A stretch of DNA of 64,000 nucleotides from Rostratula benghalensis (taxonomy: Eukaryota; Chordata; Aves; Charadriiformes; Rostratulidae). Shown in pieces: positions 1 through 10,124 of the stretch (position 1 is the first letter of the stretch; every line of letters starts with the position of its first letter). Made by a program: the position numbers and the translations under genes. The DNA lies in assembly GCA_013399305.1 (NCBI GenBank), contig VXAI01000039.1, forward strand, positions 4,576,237-4,640,236, written 5' to 3'. Under the pieces are notes generated by a model. It saw only the letters and a list, made by a program, of their open reading frames with translations. It was not told where the DNA came from and ran no database searches.

Positions 1-2787
1 CAGTTTGATCCTTCTGGCAGTAGGTTTTACAGCTCTTTGCAGAAGCAGCCATCAGTGCATGGAAGTTGAGTGTTGCACTAAACTCTAGGGGGAGAAGTGT
101 GACTTGTCTGTTGTAACGATTCTATTGATTTAAATTTTGGCAAAAACATACATACTGATACTGATCAGAGATGAGCATAATGCAGTCTGTTTGAATTTTC
201 CTTTTGGAATGTAAGTTTCTTTACATGCAGTTACTATTCAGATTAGTAAGTTTTTTGGGGGTTTTTTTGTGGTACAACCAAAACCAAAATCCAGCTTGAG
301 ACTGAATGAAGGGCAATCTTTGTTGTGGCACTTCAGCTGGTAACTGTGTTGCAGAGAGCTTTGCAGTATGGCAGGTGAGAGGGAAGTGACGATAGCAAGT
401 GCAGCACGTCAGCAATATGTCACAAGTTTTACCTGCCCCTTCAAACTCTTTTTAAGCTACTTTTCTGCTTATAGAAGTGACTTGACATGTATTTTTTTTT
501 TTTTCCCCATGTAGTTAATGAGAAAAGCTTCAGAGGAAGCTAACATAAACCCACCTTCTGTACCTTGCTTAATATGGACTTTTTGAACAAAATGGACTTG
601 TGCACTGAGCTTATGGAGAAAACTGTATTTTCATTCTTTGTTGGCATTCAGGAGGAGCAGATAATCCTACGTAAAGAATCTCTCTTCTAGAATAATGTGG
701 GATTCTTCCTTACTTGCTTCCTGCCAACTTAAAATAAAAATCCATCAACCTTTGGCACGAGTACTGGAATTGAAATATATTGAACTACTATTTTGTGAAT
801 TGGGCATGTATTCCCCTGAACCACTGAGGAAGTGCTCATAGGCTTTTTGCTTTAGAGTTATCTGTAATGGAAAAGATAAAAATGTTTCCCTTTTAGTTAG
901 AAGCAGAAGTGTTATGATTGTAGTGACTTGAGTGAAAGCTTTCTTGAAGCAAATACATCAAAAGCTTTTGCCTTTCCTCAATTGGTCGTAGTGATCTTAT
1001 TCTACTACTATGCAGCACGCTTTTAAATATCTTCATCTTACTCCAAACCATCAGAAAAATACATGGTAGTGCACCTATAAGCATGAGTCTCCTATTTCCT
1101 CATTATTTTTTAATTAGCAAAACTGGTTTCACGGGATCTCATTTCTAATAGTCATAGATTTCATTCAACTTAAAGTACATTGGACAATGGCCTGAAGCAA
1201 TTTGCTGCTGCTGTGTCTAATTGCTGTCTCCACCTGCTGGATGGTTATGCACTTGATCATGTCGGGTTCTGTGTGCACTTCTTGCTTTCATCCCCTGGAG
1301 TTTGGAGAGCTGAACTAATTTAACTTCTTTGAAGTGGTCATCCCTGTGGAAAGAAGAAATATTGAATTGAATGCACCTTTTGTCCTAGAACACAATATCT
1401 GATAAGACATCCAACCTACTCACCTTTTGAAGACATCCTGCCTACTGGCCTTGTCTTAAGCCCCCTCTCTCTCCCTTTGAAGCTAAAGTTCATCTGCTGT
1501 CCTGCAGTTGGTGTATGAGAAATTACCATGTGTTACATGCATATTATTTTTAAATACAGTCATTTCTAGCATGTTACTGCTGAAAAAAAGGAGGGGGGGA
1601 GAGATTAAGTTGGTATTTCAACTTGAACCTTTTGGCGAACAGCATCAAACATTTAAGCAATTTTAAACTAGAAATACCTAGGACTAATAAAAACAAATGC
1701 CTAAAAAGGGTATGTAACCTAGCTTCTGCAGTAGAGCTATAATTTTATGATGAGTAAGATAATGGTGTCTTTTCTACTTCTTGAGTGTTAGAGTGGCAGA
1801 TCCCTTGAGCTAGAGTGCTAATTTTAGTAACTGTTGTCTAAACTGAAATAATGGCACTGACTTATAATGAAGACACCTTGATCCAAGTATTCTGATATGA
1901 TTCTTAATAAGATGTCTTCAGTGTCTTTGAACCTGGTTAAAACTATTTAAGTCAGCAGAAACACCGTGGCTGACTCGGGTAGAAGATGGATGTGCACTTT
2001 GTGCAATGAACTTGCTGCTGAAGAAATCTGGAAGGCCCCAGTTCTCTGAAAGGTTCCCCTTTCAGGGCATGGTGTAACATGTTATTGTTGCTAGCACAGC
2101 TGTAAAAAAACCTAACTGCCTCTCTTGGATGTTGGAGTGGAGATTTAGTTTGAAAGATGTTCTAGCTAAGATAGAAGCTAAAATTACATACATACATTTT
2201 GTACCTCGGGTAGTGTTCAGTTCTGGGCCCCTCACTACAAGAAGGACATTGAGGTGCTGGAGCGTGTCCAGAGGAGAGCTCACCAGAGTTCTCTGGTTGA
2301 GGGGTCCAGAGAACAAGTCAGATGAGGAGAGGCTGAGGGAACTGGGCATGTTCAGTTTGGAGGAGGCTGAGGGGAGACCTCATTGCCTTCTACAGCTACC
2401 TGTAAAGGAGGTTGTAGAGAAGTGGGTGCTGGCCTCTTCTCTCAAGTGAATAATGACAGTACCAGAGGAAATGGTCTGAAGTGGCAGCAGGGGGGGTTTA
2501 GATTAGATATAAGGAAGAACTCCTTTACTGAAAGAGCAGTCAGGCACTGGAATGGCCTGCCTAGGGAGATGGTTGAGTCACCATCCTTGGAGGTATTTAA
2601 GATAGTGTAGATGTAGCACTTCAGGGCATGCTGTAGTGGCCAAGATTGTAGGGAGTGGTTTGTGGTTTTGTGTATGGTTGGGCTTGGTAATATCAGAGAT
2701 CCTTTCCAACTGTGACGATTCTGTGATTCTGTAAAATTTTCATTCAATTCCTAAAGCTGCTCTGAGGTTTTTGGTCTGTGTTTACAG
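1..2787 (+). other. FNIP2: FNIP2 intron, 3' part (contains a CR1)
   Basis: This is the intron before the penultimate coding exon of the FNIP gene. It ends in a usable acceptor (tttacag) at 2781-2787. Positions 1-2209 hold AT-rich sequence with no exon, RNA gene or repeat that I can recognise. I looked for the preceding FNIP C-domain exon, which should end just before the Cys-Ile-Met-His segment, and did not find it, so it lies left of the window. The last 580 bases are mostly a CR1 insertion. Confidence 0.75.
2210..2732 (+). mobile_element. CR1 LINE 3' fragment inside FNIP2 intron
   Basis: About 520 bp of a 5'-truncated CR1 non-LTR retrotransposon. It begins in the part of ORF2 after the reverse transcriptase (the conserved 'agttctgggcccctcacta' stretch) and passes through the 'gaggctgaggggagacc' and 'cactggaatggcctgcc' blocks. 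It ends in the diagnostic CR1 3' tail of ttctgtgattctgt repeats at 2718-2732. The frame is broken by stops and shifts, so it is dead. It stops only 55 bp before an FNIP2 exon in the same orientation. Confidence 0.93.
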
Positions 2788-2903
2788 TGCATAATGCATC
2801 TTGAGGATAGACTACAGGAGATGTATCTCAAAAGCAAAATGCTTTCGGAATATCTGCGAGGACATACAAGAGTGCATGTAAAAGAACTAGGAATTGTGTT
2901 GGG
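2788..2903 (+). CDS. FNIP2: FNIP2 penultimate coding exon (folliculin-interacting protein, C-terminal domain)
   Basis: A 116-nt exon between a tttacag acceptor and a gtgagta donor, read in phase 0 for 38 codons plus two bases. The peptide runs Cys-Ile-Met-His-Leu-Glu-Asp-Arg-Leu and on through [11 protein letters not shown] and RVHVKELG to VL(G). This is the near-invariant C-terminal end of the FNIP family. FNIP proteins bind folliculin (FLCN) and AMPK. The FLCN-FNIP complex is a GTPase-activating complex for RagC/D at the lysosome, controlling mTORC1 and TFEB signalling, and FNIPs also act as Hsp90 co-chaperones. FNIP1 and FNIP2 are nearly identical here, so the peptide alone does not separate them. 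FNIP2 is preferred because an SPMIP2-like gene lies next to it on the opposite strand, as in human 4q32. The rest of the gene lies left of the window. Confidence 0.92.
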
Positions 2904-4115
2904 GTGAGTATTGCAAGCATCAGTCTTTAACCAATGGCAAAATTTGGGTCAGTTATTTTCTTTTTCAGTTTCTGAATGTTGACATCTTGTCCCCATGAGG
3001 ACTTGCTTCTAATGTCATTCATAGCACTCTCCTCTTTCATGTGCCTAATAATGTGTAAAATTGGGTTCTACTGAGCCATATGTAAATTGGAAGGAGACAC
3101 AATTCTGTAACAAGAACAAATTACTTGTTATTCTTAAATCTTCAGAAGGGAGAATGTTTGGGTTTTGGTCATTAGAAGGTTATCCATGCATTCGTGCACA
3201 CTCGTTCTAACTCAATCTCCTTCATGAAAACCTCATCCCAACAAATACTTGAGAATTTTTGGAAGGTTAGATGGTGTGGTTGTATCTTGAAGGAAGAGGA
3301 TTTATCAAAAAGCAGGTGTAGGAAAATAGACAGATGTCCTGCTTGGCAGCTGTCTTCTAATAATAGTACTTGATTGGCACACACCTGCTGACAGTAGAAG
3401 AGGAGGAAGCAGGAACAAGTGAATACATGTTCCCAAGAGGATGGGGTTTAACACTGTAGGTAAAAATTATTATCCAGATTGTTCAAGATTTCTTGCTGAG
3501 AAATGTAGCTGTAAATAGTAAAGCTCTGAAATAAGCACTTTTCTCACTCTGTGTGTGTATATGTACAAAGACATATATATATATACACAAATATATACAT
3601 ATGTACTGGCCTCTGAGAAGCTTTACATTTGGAAGTGGTTAGAAACTGACCATTGCGTTTGAAAGATGTTCCTGGTACTGTTATTGCAGCTTTTGGTAGT
3701 TTTTTTAATAAGAAAGTGCCACTGTATGGCAAACTGAGTTAATTAAAAACATGAAATGCAGTCTTCCATAAACTCATGTTTAGTACTTTCTTAAACTGGA
3801 CTTATTGGTACCTACTGATGGGTAAAACTACAAGTTTAGCAGTTTAGCTTGCAGTTTAGCATAGAAATTTTTTATTTAACCCACAAAAGATTATATACCA
3901 CAAAATGTAATACTGCTATCTTTTGAGTTAAATGGTCGTGTACTTCTTGGTTTTAAACACTATTACTTATGTTGACTGGTATGTTATGAGTAATGGCAAT
4001 AAATAATTAAGCAATGAACTCGGTTGTAGCAAGACATGACAAGTGGATGAAAAATATTATCTTTTGTGAAGGTGACTGTATTTTAAAGTCTCTCTTTTTT
4101 TTTTTTAATTTCTAG
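2904..4115 (+). other. FNIP2: Last FNIP2 intron
   Basis: A 1212-nt intron with a gtgagta donor and a long pyrimidine tract before the acceptor (ctttttttttttttaatttctag, 4093-4115). It interrupts a Gly codon after its second base (GG|G). It contains a short TG/TA-rich microsatellite at 3549-3608 and no other element that I can identify. Confidence 0.88.
3549..3608. repeat. TG/TA-rich microsatellite
   Basis: An impure alternating purine-pyrimidine tract (gtgtgtgtatatg, then acatatatatatataca, then atatatacatatg) inside the last FNIP2 intron. No function is implied. Confidence 0.8.
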
Positions 4116-4194
4116 GATTGAATCCAATGACTTGCCTTTGTTGGCTGCTATAGCAAGTACTCATTCCCCGTATGTTGCTCAAATACTCTTATAA
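4116..4194 (+). CDS. FNIP2: FNIP2 terminal coding exon with stop codon
   Basis: The first base completes the split Gly codon. The exon then encodes 25 residues (I-E-S-N-D-L-P-L-L, then [16 protein letters not shown]) and TAA at 4192-4194. The ending [12 protein letters not shown] is the characteristic C-terminus of FNIP1/FNIP2. The acceptor is strong and the phase joins exactly to the donor at 2904. No frameshift or substitution suggests a pseudogene, so this looks like the functional end of the gene. Together the two exons give the last 63-64 residues of a protein that is usually about 1,100 residues long. Confidence 0.93.
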
Positions 4195-5461
4195 ATTACG
4201 ACCTCAGGATAGTCATTCCCTTAAAGTAAAAAAAAAAAAAAAGGAATGTTGAATGAAGAACAGAGGTGCCAAACGCTGGTAAAGGGGAACACTGAGGAAA
4301 GCAGGTGATGACTGTACATTCTACCACCTTTTGATTCTGATTTCAACCGGATGTTTTATCAGAGGACTTCAGTTTACATAATATAAAAGGCATTCAGGTT
4401 TTTCTTACAATCTCAGTTCTGACTTAAATCAAGGAAGTGACTGCATCTGTGTATTTTATTTTTATTCAAAGGACAAAAGCTAACACTATGTGGCAGACCA
4501 GGAGCTGCCGTCCAAAACGCTGCTCAAAACCATGAAGTAACAGTTAAAAGAACAAGTGGGTTAGAATGGATTTTGTAATACAATGCTTGTGAGTGTGGTG
4601 TATGTTTCTTTGCTGGGGAGGAGGAGCTGCAAACTACGTATATAGCATTCCTATACACAAGTGTATTAGGAGGGATGTGACTTTCCTGCAGAGCATACGC
4701 GTGACTTTGTATTGTAGAAGTGATGGGCTCAGAACAAGGAACCTGGATTCAGCAGCCAAATGTTATGTGGGAATGGAGGTGTACCTGAAATGTTGTGACT
4801 TTTTCCTTAAGGACAAGAGGTTAAGAAAGCCGTGGCTGCTTCTGTGTTAATGAGGAGGCATTGAATGAGCCCTTGGCTAGAAGTGGAATGGAATGGACTT
4901 CCAAAATAGGAATGTTGTGGGAAAGCCTTATGGAATTTCTGCTACAAGTTTACATTTGTTGCTGATGCAACTTCAATAACTCTTTTGAGTTTCAGTATGA
5001 CTATAGTCCTGGGAACTTAACCTGTGCTTTTGGTGTCATCAAGTATTAGAATCTGCAAGGAGTATGAATTTGACCAATTTCTGTATGGTACCAGTGCTGT
5101 TAGCGCGTGTCTGTGCACACGTACACCAAGCAATTGGCACAAACTGAAGACAATCTTATTGGGGAAATAAAAGACAACAAACACCACCCCACCAAACTTC
5201 TAGTGAAAAGTATTACTTTTTTCCAGCTATTAGTTGTCACTCTAAGTAGGAATAAAACCACATTGTTTAAAGTAAAATGAAATGTAGGGGGCAAACCCCA
5301 ATATTTGATATTATTATGAATGTTTGCCATTTACCCTTCTTGATTCTATGGCAAATCTCAAACTGTCATCTGGGTGCCTTTCCTTAACAGGTTAACTACT
5401 CTGAGACCAGAAACTACTTCTCCACTAGTTGATACTGGCCTTCTATGTTTCTAGAAAGCAA

Positions 5462-5467
5462 AATAAA
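5462..5467 (+). terminator. FNIP2: Candidate proximal poly(A) signal of FNIP2
   Basis: Canonical AATAAA about 1.27 kb after the stop, with GT-rich sequence 20-35 nt downstream. The A18 run at 5511-5528 is genomic and could cause internal oligo-dT priming, so 3'-end reads here need care. Confidence 0.45.
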
Positions 5468-5510
5468 ATTTTGTATTTTACTGTTTTCATGTGGTTGATA
5501 ACATGAATGT

Positions 5511-5528
5511 AAAAAAAAAAAAAAAAAA
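5511..5528. repeat. A18 homopolymer
   Basis: An uninterrupted run of 18 A followed by caaaacaaaaac. It lies in the FNIP2 3'UTR or just past its proximal end. Confidence 0.9.
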
Positions 5529-8485
5529 CAAAACAAAAACTTAAAACTTTTTTTGCATAAAGCACTGTTAAGCTGGATATGAAACTATGGACCAGACTGA
5601 GGAGAGAACAAAGGATCAAAACAACATTCTTAAAGAAATGGGAAACACAGGAACACTGGACTGTTCTGTTTGTGAGCCAGCGTGAATGAGGTGTCTGAAA
5701 TTGTCAGCTTGCAAGCAAAGTGTGAGCAACACAATTGCTTGGGAACAGTGAATTCTAATAGGACCCTCCAGGTCAGCGGTTGTGAGTTCTCCTCGTTGGC
5801 AATTACAAATTTTTAACACTGAAGGGACACACTTTTATTAAAAGTGTTTTTATTTGCTACTACCTTGATGCTTGGACTTTTCTACAGTAAACTTTCAATG
5901 ATTTGAAATAATGAAATGTGCATATTGTGAGTTGTTTAAATGTGATGGGGTTCTCCATTAACCTTGTGTTGCTTTTGGAGGGAAATGGGTAGACTGACCT
6001 ACTGTGAACAGAGGTTGCTTCCAAGTGGAAGGATACTTAATAATCTGATACAATGCTTCTAAAGCTGTTCCTTATATGCTGGGTTTCTGACCTGACATTC
6101 CATATATTTCTTTTATCTCATTTTCATGCTTGTCCCCAGTATTCTCCCTAAAGAGGCTAAAACCTTTCAGTGGTTCAGGTTTTCTTCTGTTGCTTTATAG
6201 TTAAGCAAACTTTTCATATCTTTGGTCTGTGAATCCTTCTCTCTCCTGGAAGGTCAACTTGCCTCTGAGTGTAGCTGTTAGCAGATACCACTCTCTATTC
6301 CACAAGGCTAAGACAAAGTAAGAACCACAGAGCAAGTCACACATTCCTAAACTACCCCAGTGATGGAGAACGTGTGTGTGCGCCTGTGTAAGGCTATGAA
6401 ACTGCTTTCCTGGGTGTATATAGAAATCCTCATGTACTTTATCTCATGTCACTCTTAAATAGTAGCTGAGTTCATTAAAAGTCAACTCCAGTTTTATTAA
6501 AGTATTAGTTGGGTTCTTATCTGAACAGACTCTGACAATTCTTCAAAGAAATATGTGCTAACATGGAAATATGTGCTTTTGTTACAGTAGAGTATACTAG
6601 GGAAGTCAAAGGTCAGCCAACATTCAGTGATTTCAAGACTAATACTGTGATCAGTAACACCTGATTTTACTACATCAACTATTTGAAGAAGATTCTTTTT
6701 TAAATCTGCCTTTTGCCAGGACATCAAATTAGCCTAGGTGTGGCGTGGGAGCCGATGGCCAAAAGCACTTGGATATTTCTTCAGCCCAGGCTAAAACTTA
6801 ATTATTTTTGCTGCTTTCTCTAACATTTTGCTGCTCTTCAGAAATTACATGATGAACTATCTTGTTTCACAATTTTAGTTTTGGGGGAAAGAAAATCCCA
6901 AATTAACGCTGTTTATTACCTTTCAAAGGCTTTAGTCTAAAGCAAGTTAAATATATATTTTCCCCTCCACCACATGTACTACCTCAGTTGACAGGATTCC
7001 ACCTTCTAGGGCTTTTTTTGACTCTAAGTCTTTAACTTGGTTTTGGTAGCATCTTGCTGTTTATGTAAGTTGGTGTGGCATGACAGGGCAGTAAGTATTT
7101 TACAGATGTGTTGATAGACATCTTTAGGGCATGTTTCTGTTTTTATTTTAATAGGATGAAAAGTGATTATGAATGTACAGATGTGTTTAATATTGATAAT
7201 GTAGCTGAATTTTCAAATATTCCAAAGTTGTTTTTATCAGTATTATGTAGGTTTTTGTAAACTTAAATACATATTTTCTTGCTTAAGTGGGAGTGCACAA
7301 TCTTTCCAAAACCCCACATAAATAGTTTACACAGTGCAATTTAAAGAATGTATGCTATTTTTTTTTTTTAGGCAAGACTGAACCTTCACACACAGAGGGG
7401 AGGAATGAACTGCTAAATTGCAATACTTAATCTAAATGAATTCTTTAGCCCCAAACGATACCAAGATCTAAACATTTTAAGTAGGTACTCTCTGAACTAA
7501 CATACACAACTTTCTTCTGCCCAAAAGGAACACATGGATACTGACTCTGTAATTCTGTAATTCACATTTCTAATGGTATCTTCCAGAGTTATAGATTGAT
7601 CTTCCCCACTACCTACTATATACATCTTTACTCTTAAAGTCCAAAACTCTTCAGGCACACCAAACTCTTGTAGATAACGTTTACACAGAATGATTATTTA
7701 TCCCCCAAGCGTAACTTCTACTAATGATAAATGGACCCAAATCAAAATTGAGTCTGAACTGCTGAATATACTCTAGGCTTTTTTTTTTTTTGAGGTCAAG
7801 TGGGCTAATTTGATATTTATAGCAGGTTTTCCATAGTAGAAAAATGTGTTGCTATTGCATGTTTGGAGAGCATAGGCTTTTTTAGGAATGACTGAATACC
7901 AATGTCAAACTACATGGGTGTTTTTCTTCTAGTTGTTTATGTATGCTATCATTTTGGTCTATTCCTTTGCGGCATTTGGTGCAATAAACTTTCTGAAATG
8001 AACGTAAGTGGTATTCCTTATCTTCTTTTTTTAAAACTTTGAAGTAGCTGATCATGTAGTTGAAGCTGAGATCTAGTACTGTGTGGACATCCCATAACCT
8101 GTTAGTGGAGTAAGTGTTGGAAGAAGTGTCTAACAAGAAGGTTTCACAAAATTTGGAACCTGATTGAACACTATTAGCATGTTTGGAAGATCTCCTTCTC
8201 TTAGATGTAAACAAGAGTCTTACAGCTTGTTAATTGTTTGCAGACAATTAACTGCAGAAGTAATGGAAAGCCGAGATGCTGACTGCTGGAGTAGGTGCTA
8301 CCAAGGTTCCCCACATCTGTGAGGCTGGCTCTGAGCTTAAATACAAATGAAAAGAGCTGTCTGAAGAATGTGTCACTTACATAATTCATCCAGTTTTAAA
8401 AATTACTCAACCTAATGGGAATGAGCAACACCTTGTGTCTACTAGCTTATGAGTTGCTTGGTGGACTTGACATGAATTAATTCAA

Positions 8486-8491
8486 AATAAA
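8486..8491 (+). terminator. FNIP2: Candidate distal poly(A) signal of FNIP2
   Basis: Canonical AATAAA with T/GT-rich sequence about 40-60 nt downstream. If used, it gives a 3'UTR of about 4.3 kb and leaves about 1.6 kb before the convergent SPMIP2 stop codon. Confidence 0.4.
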
Positions 8492-8510
8492 GAGGCCTTC
8501 AATTTGTATC

Positions 8511-10068
8511 AAATTCTCCATGACCCAAATTTCTGTTTAGCGTTTTTCAGTGTATTGGAAAGTCCTTATTTATGAACTAGAAAAGGAGATGAGATGATGA
8601 ACTGTAATTATGCTGAACGTCTTCAAACAGGTCTGAGGTATAGTCTGATTTGTAAGGTGTAAGCACTTCTTGCCTGTAGACTGTAATGTTTGAGAATTGC
8701 TTATTGTCCAGGCTAACAAGGATTGGAAATAAAACAAAATCCCAGGAACTCTGGCATCAAGGACTTTTAATAGTCCCCTGAATACAGCTGCAGTCATTGT
8801 CAGCTCTGGAACATTTGGAAATAAATCTACTTGTTTTCTTATGCTCAAGGTGCTAAATGCTTGTGTGCACAGGCTTGAAATAAGGAGAAATACCTGCTCT
8901 GTTGTCTTCTGGGACCCCTGTGTAATTTGTGCTCCTGTTAGTACTCCTGCACAAATGGTGACCTGTTGTAGAGGTTAACTAGATTTGGTGTTAAGGGGAA
9001 TGAAAGCTGTTTAGTGTGAAAGTTACATTGAATGATGGTACTGTGGTGAGCTGTAACATCACTCCAGCTCTCTCTTCCCAAATTGTGTAGCTGCCTCCCT
9101 CTTTCAAAGTCTGTGCTGTCATGAGAAGGCTTGAAATAACTTAATAGTTAACCCCTAAGACAAGGGGAGGAGCCCATTACCCTACCTTGTCTTTTGTCCT
9201 CTTCTGCTGGCTGCATCTGCAAGTTCCTTATGCTGTGGCTTGCTCTGCTGCTCATTAAATCACTCATAGCCACGTGCAGCTTGTTTGCAGAAAAAAAGCT
9301 GCTGATGGTTGTCTTCTGGGTTAAGGAGTTTGGCTCTACTGAGGGTTAGTATAAGGGCAAGGGAAGAGATGGGGCCCCTCAGCTAAGAGCAAGAGAGAAA
9401 AGGAGGGAGATTGCTCCAGCTCCTGATGTCTTTGATATTTGTGAGCTATTGGGTTAGCTCAGGGGTTTGTGTGGGGCAGCAACCTGGGCTTCCACCCAGG
9501 CTTTGTAAGATTCTATGAAGCTCCTCTGCTCTGGATTCACTACTTTAAAAAAGAAATTGGCTGTGATTGGTACTGACAGGTTAGCAGGAGGCAGGTACAC
9601 AGGCTGACTGGTATAAAATGGGAAAGCACTGGGAAAGGGTGGAGACCTAGGTTAACACTCAGGTGGTAGGGCTGAGAGGGCTGTCAAGGAGCTTCTAGAG
9701 TTAACAGCTAAAGAAAAAAAACCAAAAACAACCAAAAATCACCAATCCAGTATCTGGATTTGAACACCTCTTGAGCTCTGCAGTCAAATTCCATTTGTTC
9801 AAAAGATGTGACTTGAAATAATACAAATGTTAGTGGGAACAGTTGCTTTCACCCTTTTTCCTCTTAAATGAATGGCAAGAAAAACTACAGAACTGCTGAA
9901 GACCCATTCTCCTGCTGTAACAGAGTTCAAGGCCACAGCAGGAGTGAGTAAACTTGGACTGTACCACAAAGGAATGAAGTCTTGTGTCAAAATTCTGCTA
10001 GTCTCTTTCCTTCCTTCCCTTTCTCTCTAAATTAAAAAATCCTGGAACACAGTGGAGTTTTCTGCTAG
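8511..10068. other. Spacer between convergent FNIP2 and SPMIP2
   Basis: Tail-to-tail spacer holding the SPMIP2 3'UTR on the - strand. I saw no canonical AATAAA (tttatt on +) close to the SPMIP2 stop, so its 3' end is not placed. An impure A-rich patch (9710-9745) is the only simple sequence. No gene or repeat was recognised. Confidence 0.5.
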
Positions 10069-10124
10069 TCATCCATGCCCTGTATTCTGTGGGTTTCTGT
10101 ACATATACGGTGAAGAGGGCAGGA
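10069..10124 (-). CDS. SPMIP2: SPMIP2 coding exon 5 (C-terminal tail and stop)
   Basis: 56 nt after the acceptor tcttattttcag. Two bases complete a Val codon with the G from exon 4. Then come 17 codons ([10 protein letters not shown] and on to G-H-G) and TGA at 10071-10069. With this exon the total is 189 residues, close to the roughly 186 I remember for the human protein. I do not remember the family's C-terminus well enough to confirm the tail, so this exon rests on splice strength, phase and length. The alternative is read-through of exon 4. Confidence 0.68.

Larger units (their letters stand above)
4195..8510 (+). other. FNIP2: FNIP2 3'UTR (extent inferred)
   Basis: AT-rich sequence downstream of the stop with no coding exon on the + strand. 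AATAAA hexamers occur at 5166-5171, 5462-5467 and 8486-8491. The 5462 signal is followed by GT-rich DNA (catgtggttg) and an A18 tract. The 8486 signal is followed about 40-60 nt later by T/GT-rich DNA (tgtttagcgtttttcagtgt). Both are plausible ends, for a short (about 1.3 kb) and a long (about 4.3 kb) 3'UTR. Two Pumilio-type matches to TGTANATA lie in the distal part (6415-6422 and 7669-7676). The real 3' ends cannot be fixed from sequence alone. Confidence 0.55.

Noticed and set aside
7882..8214. 110-codon - strand open frame antisense to the FNIP2 3'UTR
   Set aside because: No family resemblance, no supporting splice or start context, and AT-rich codon use like the surroundings.
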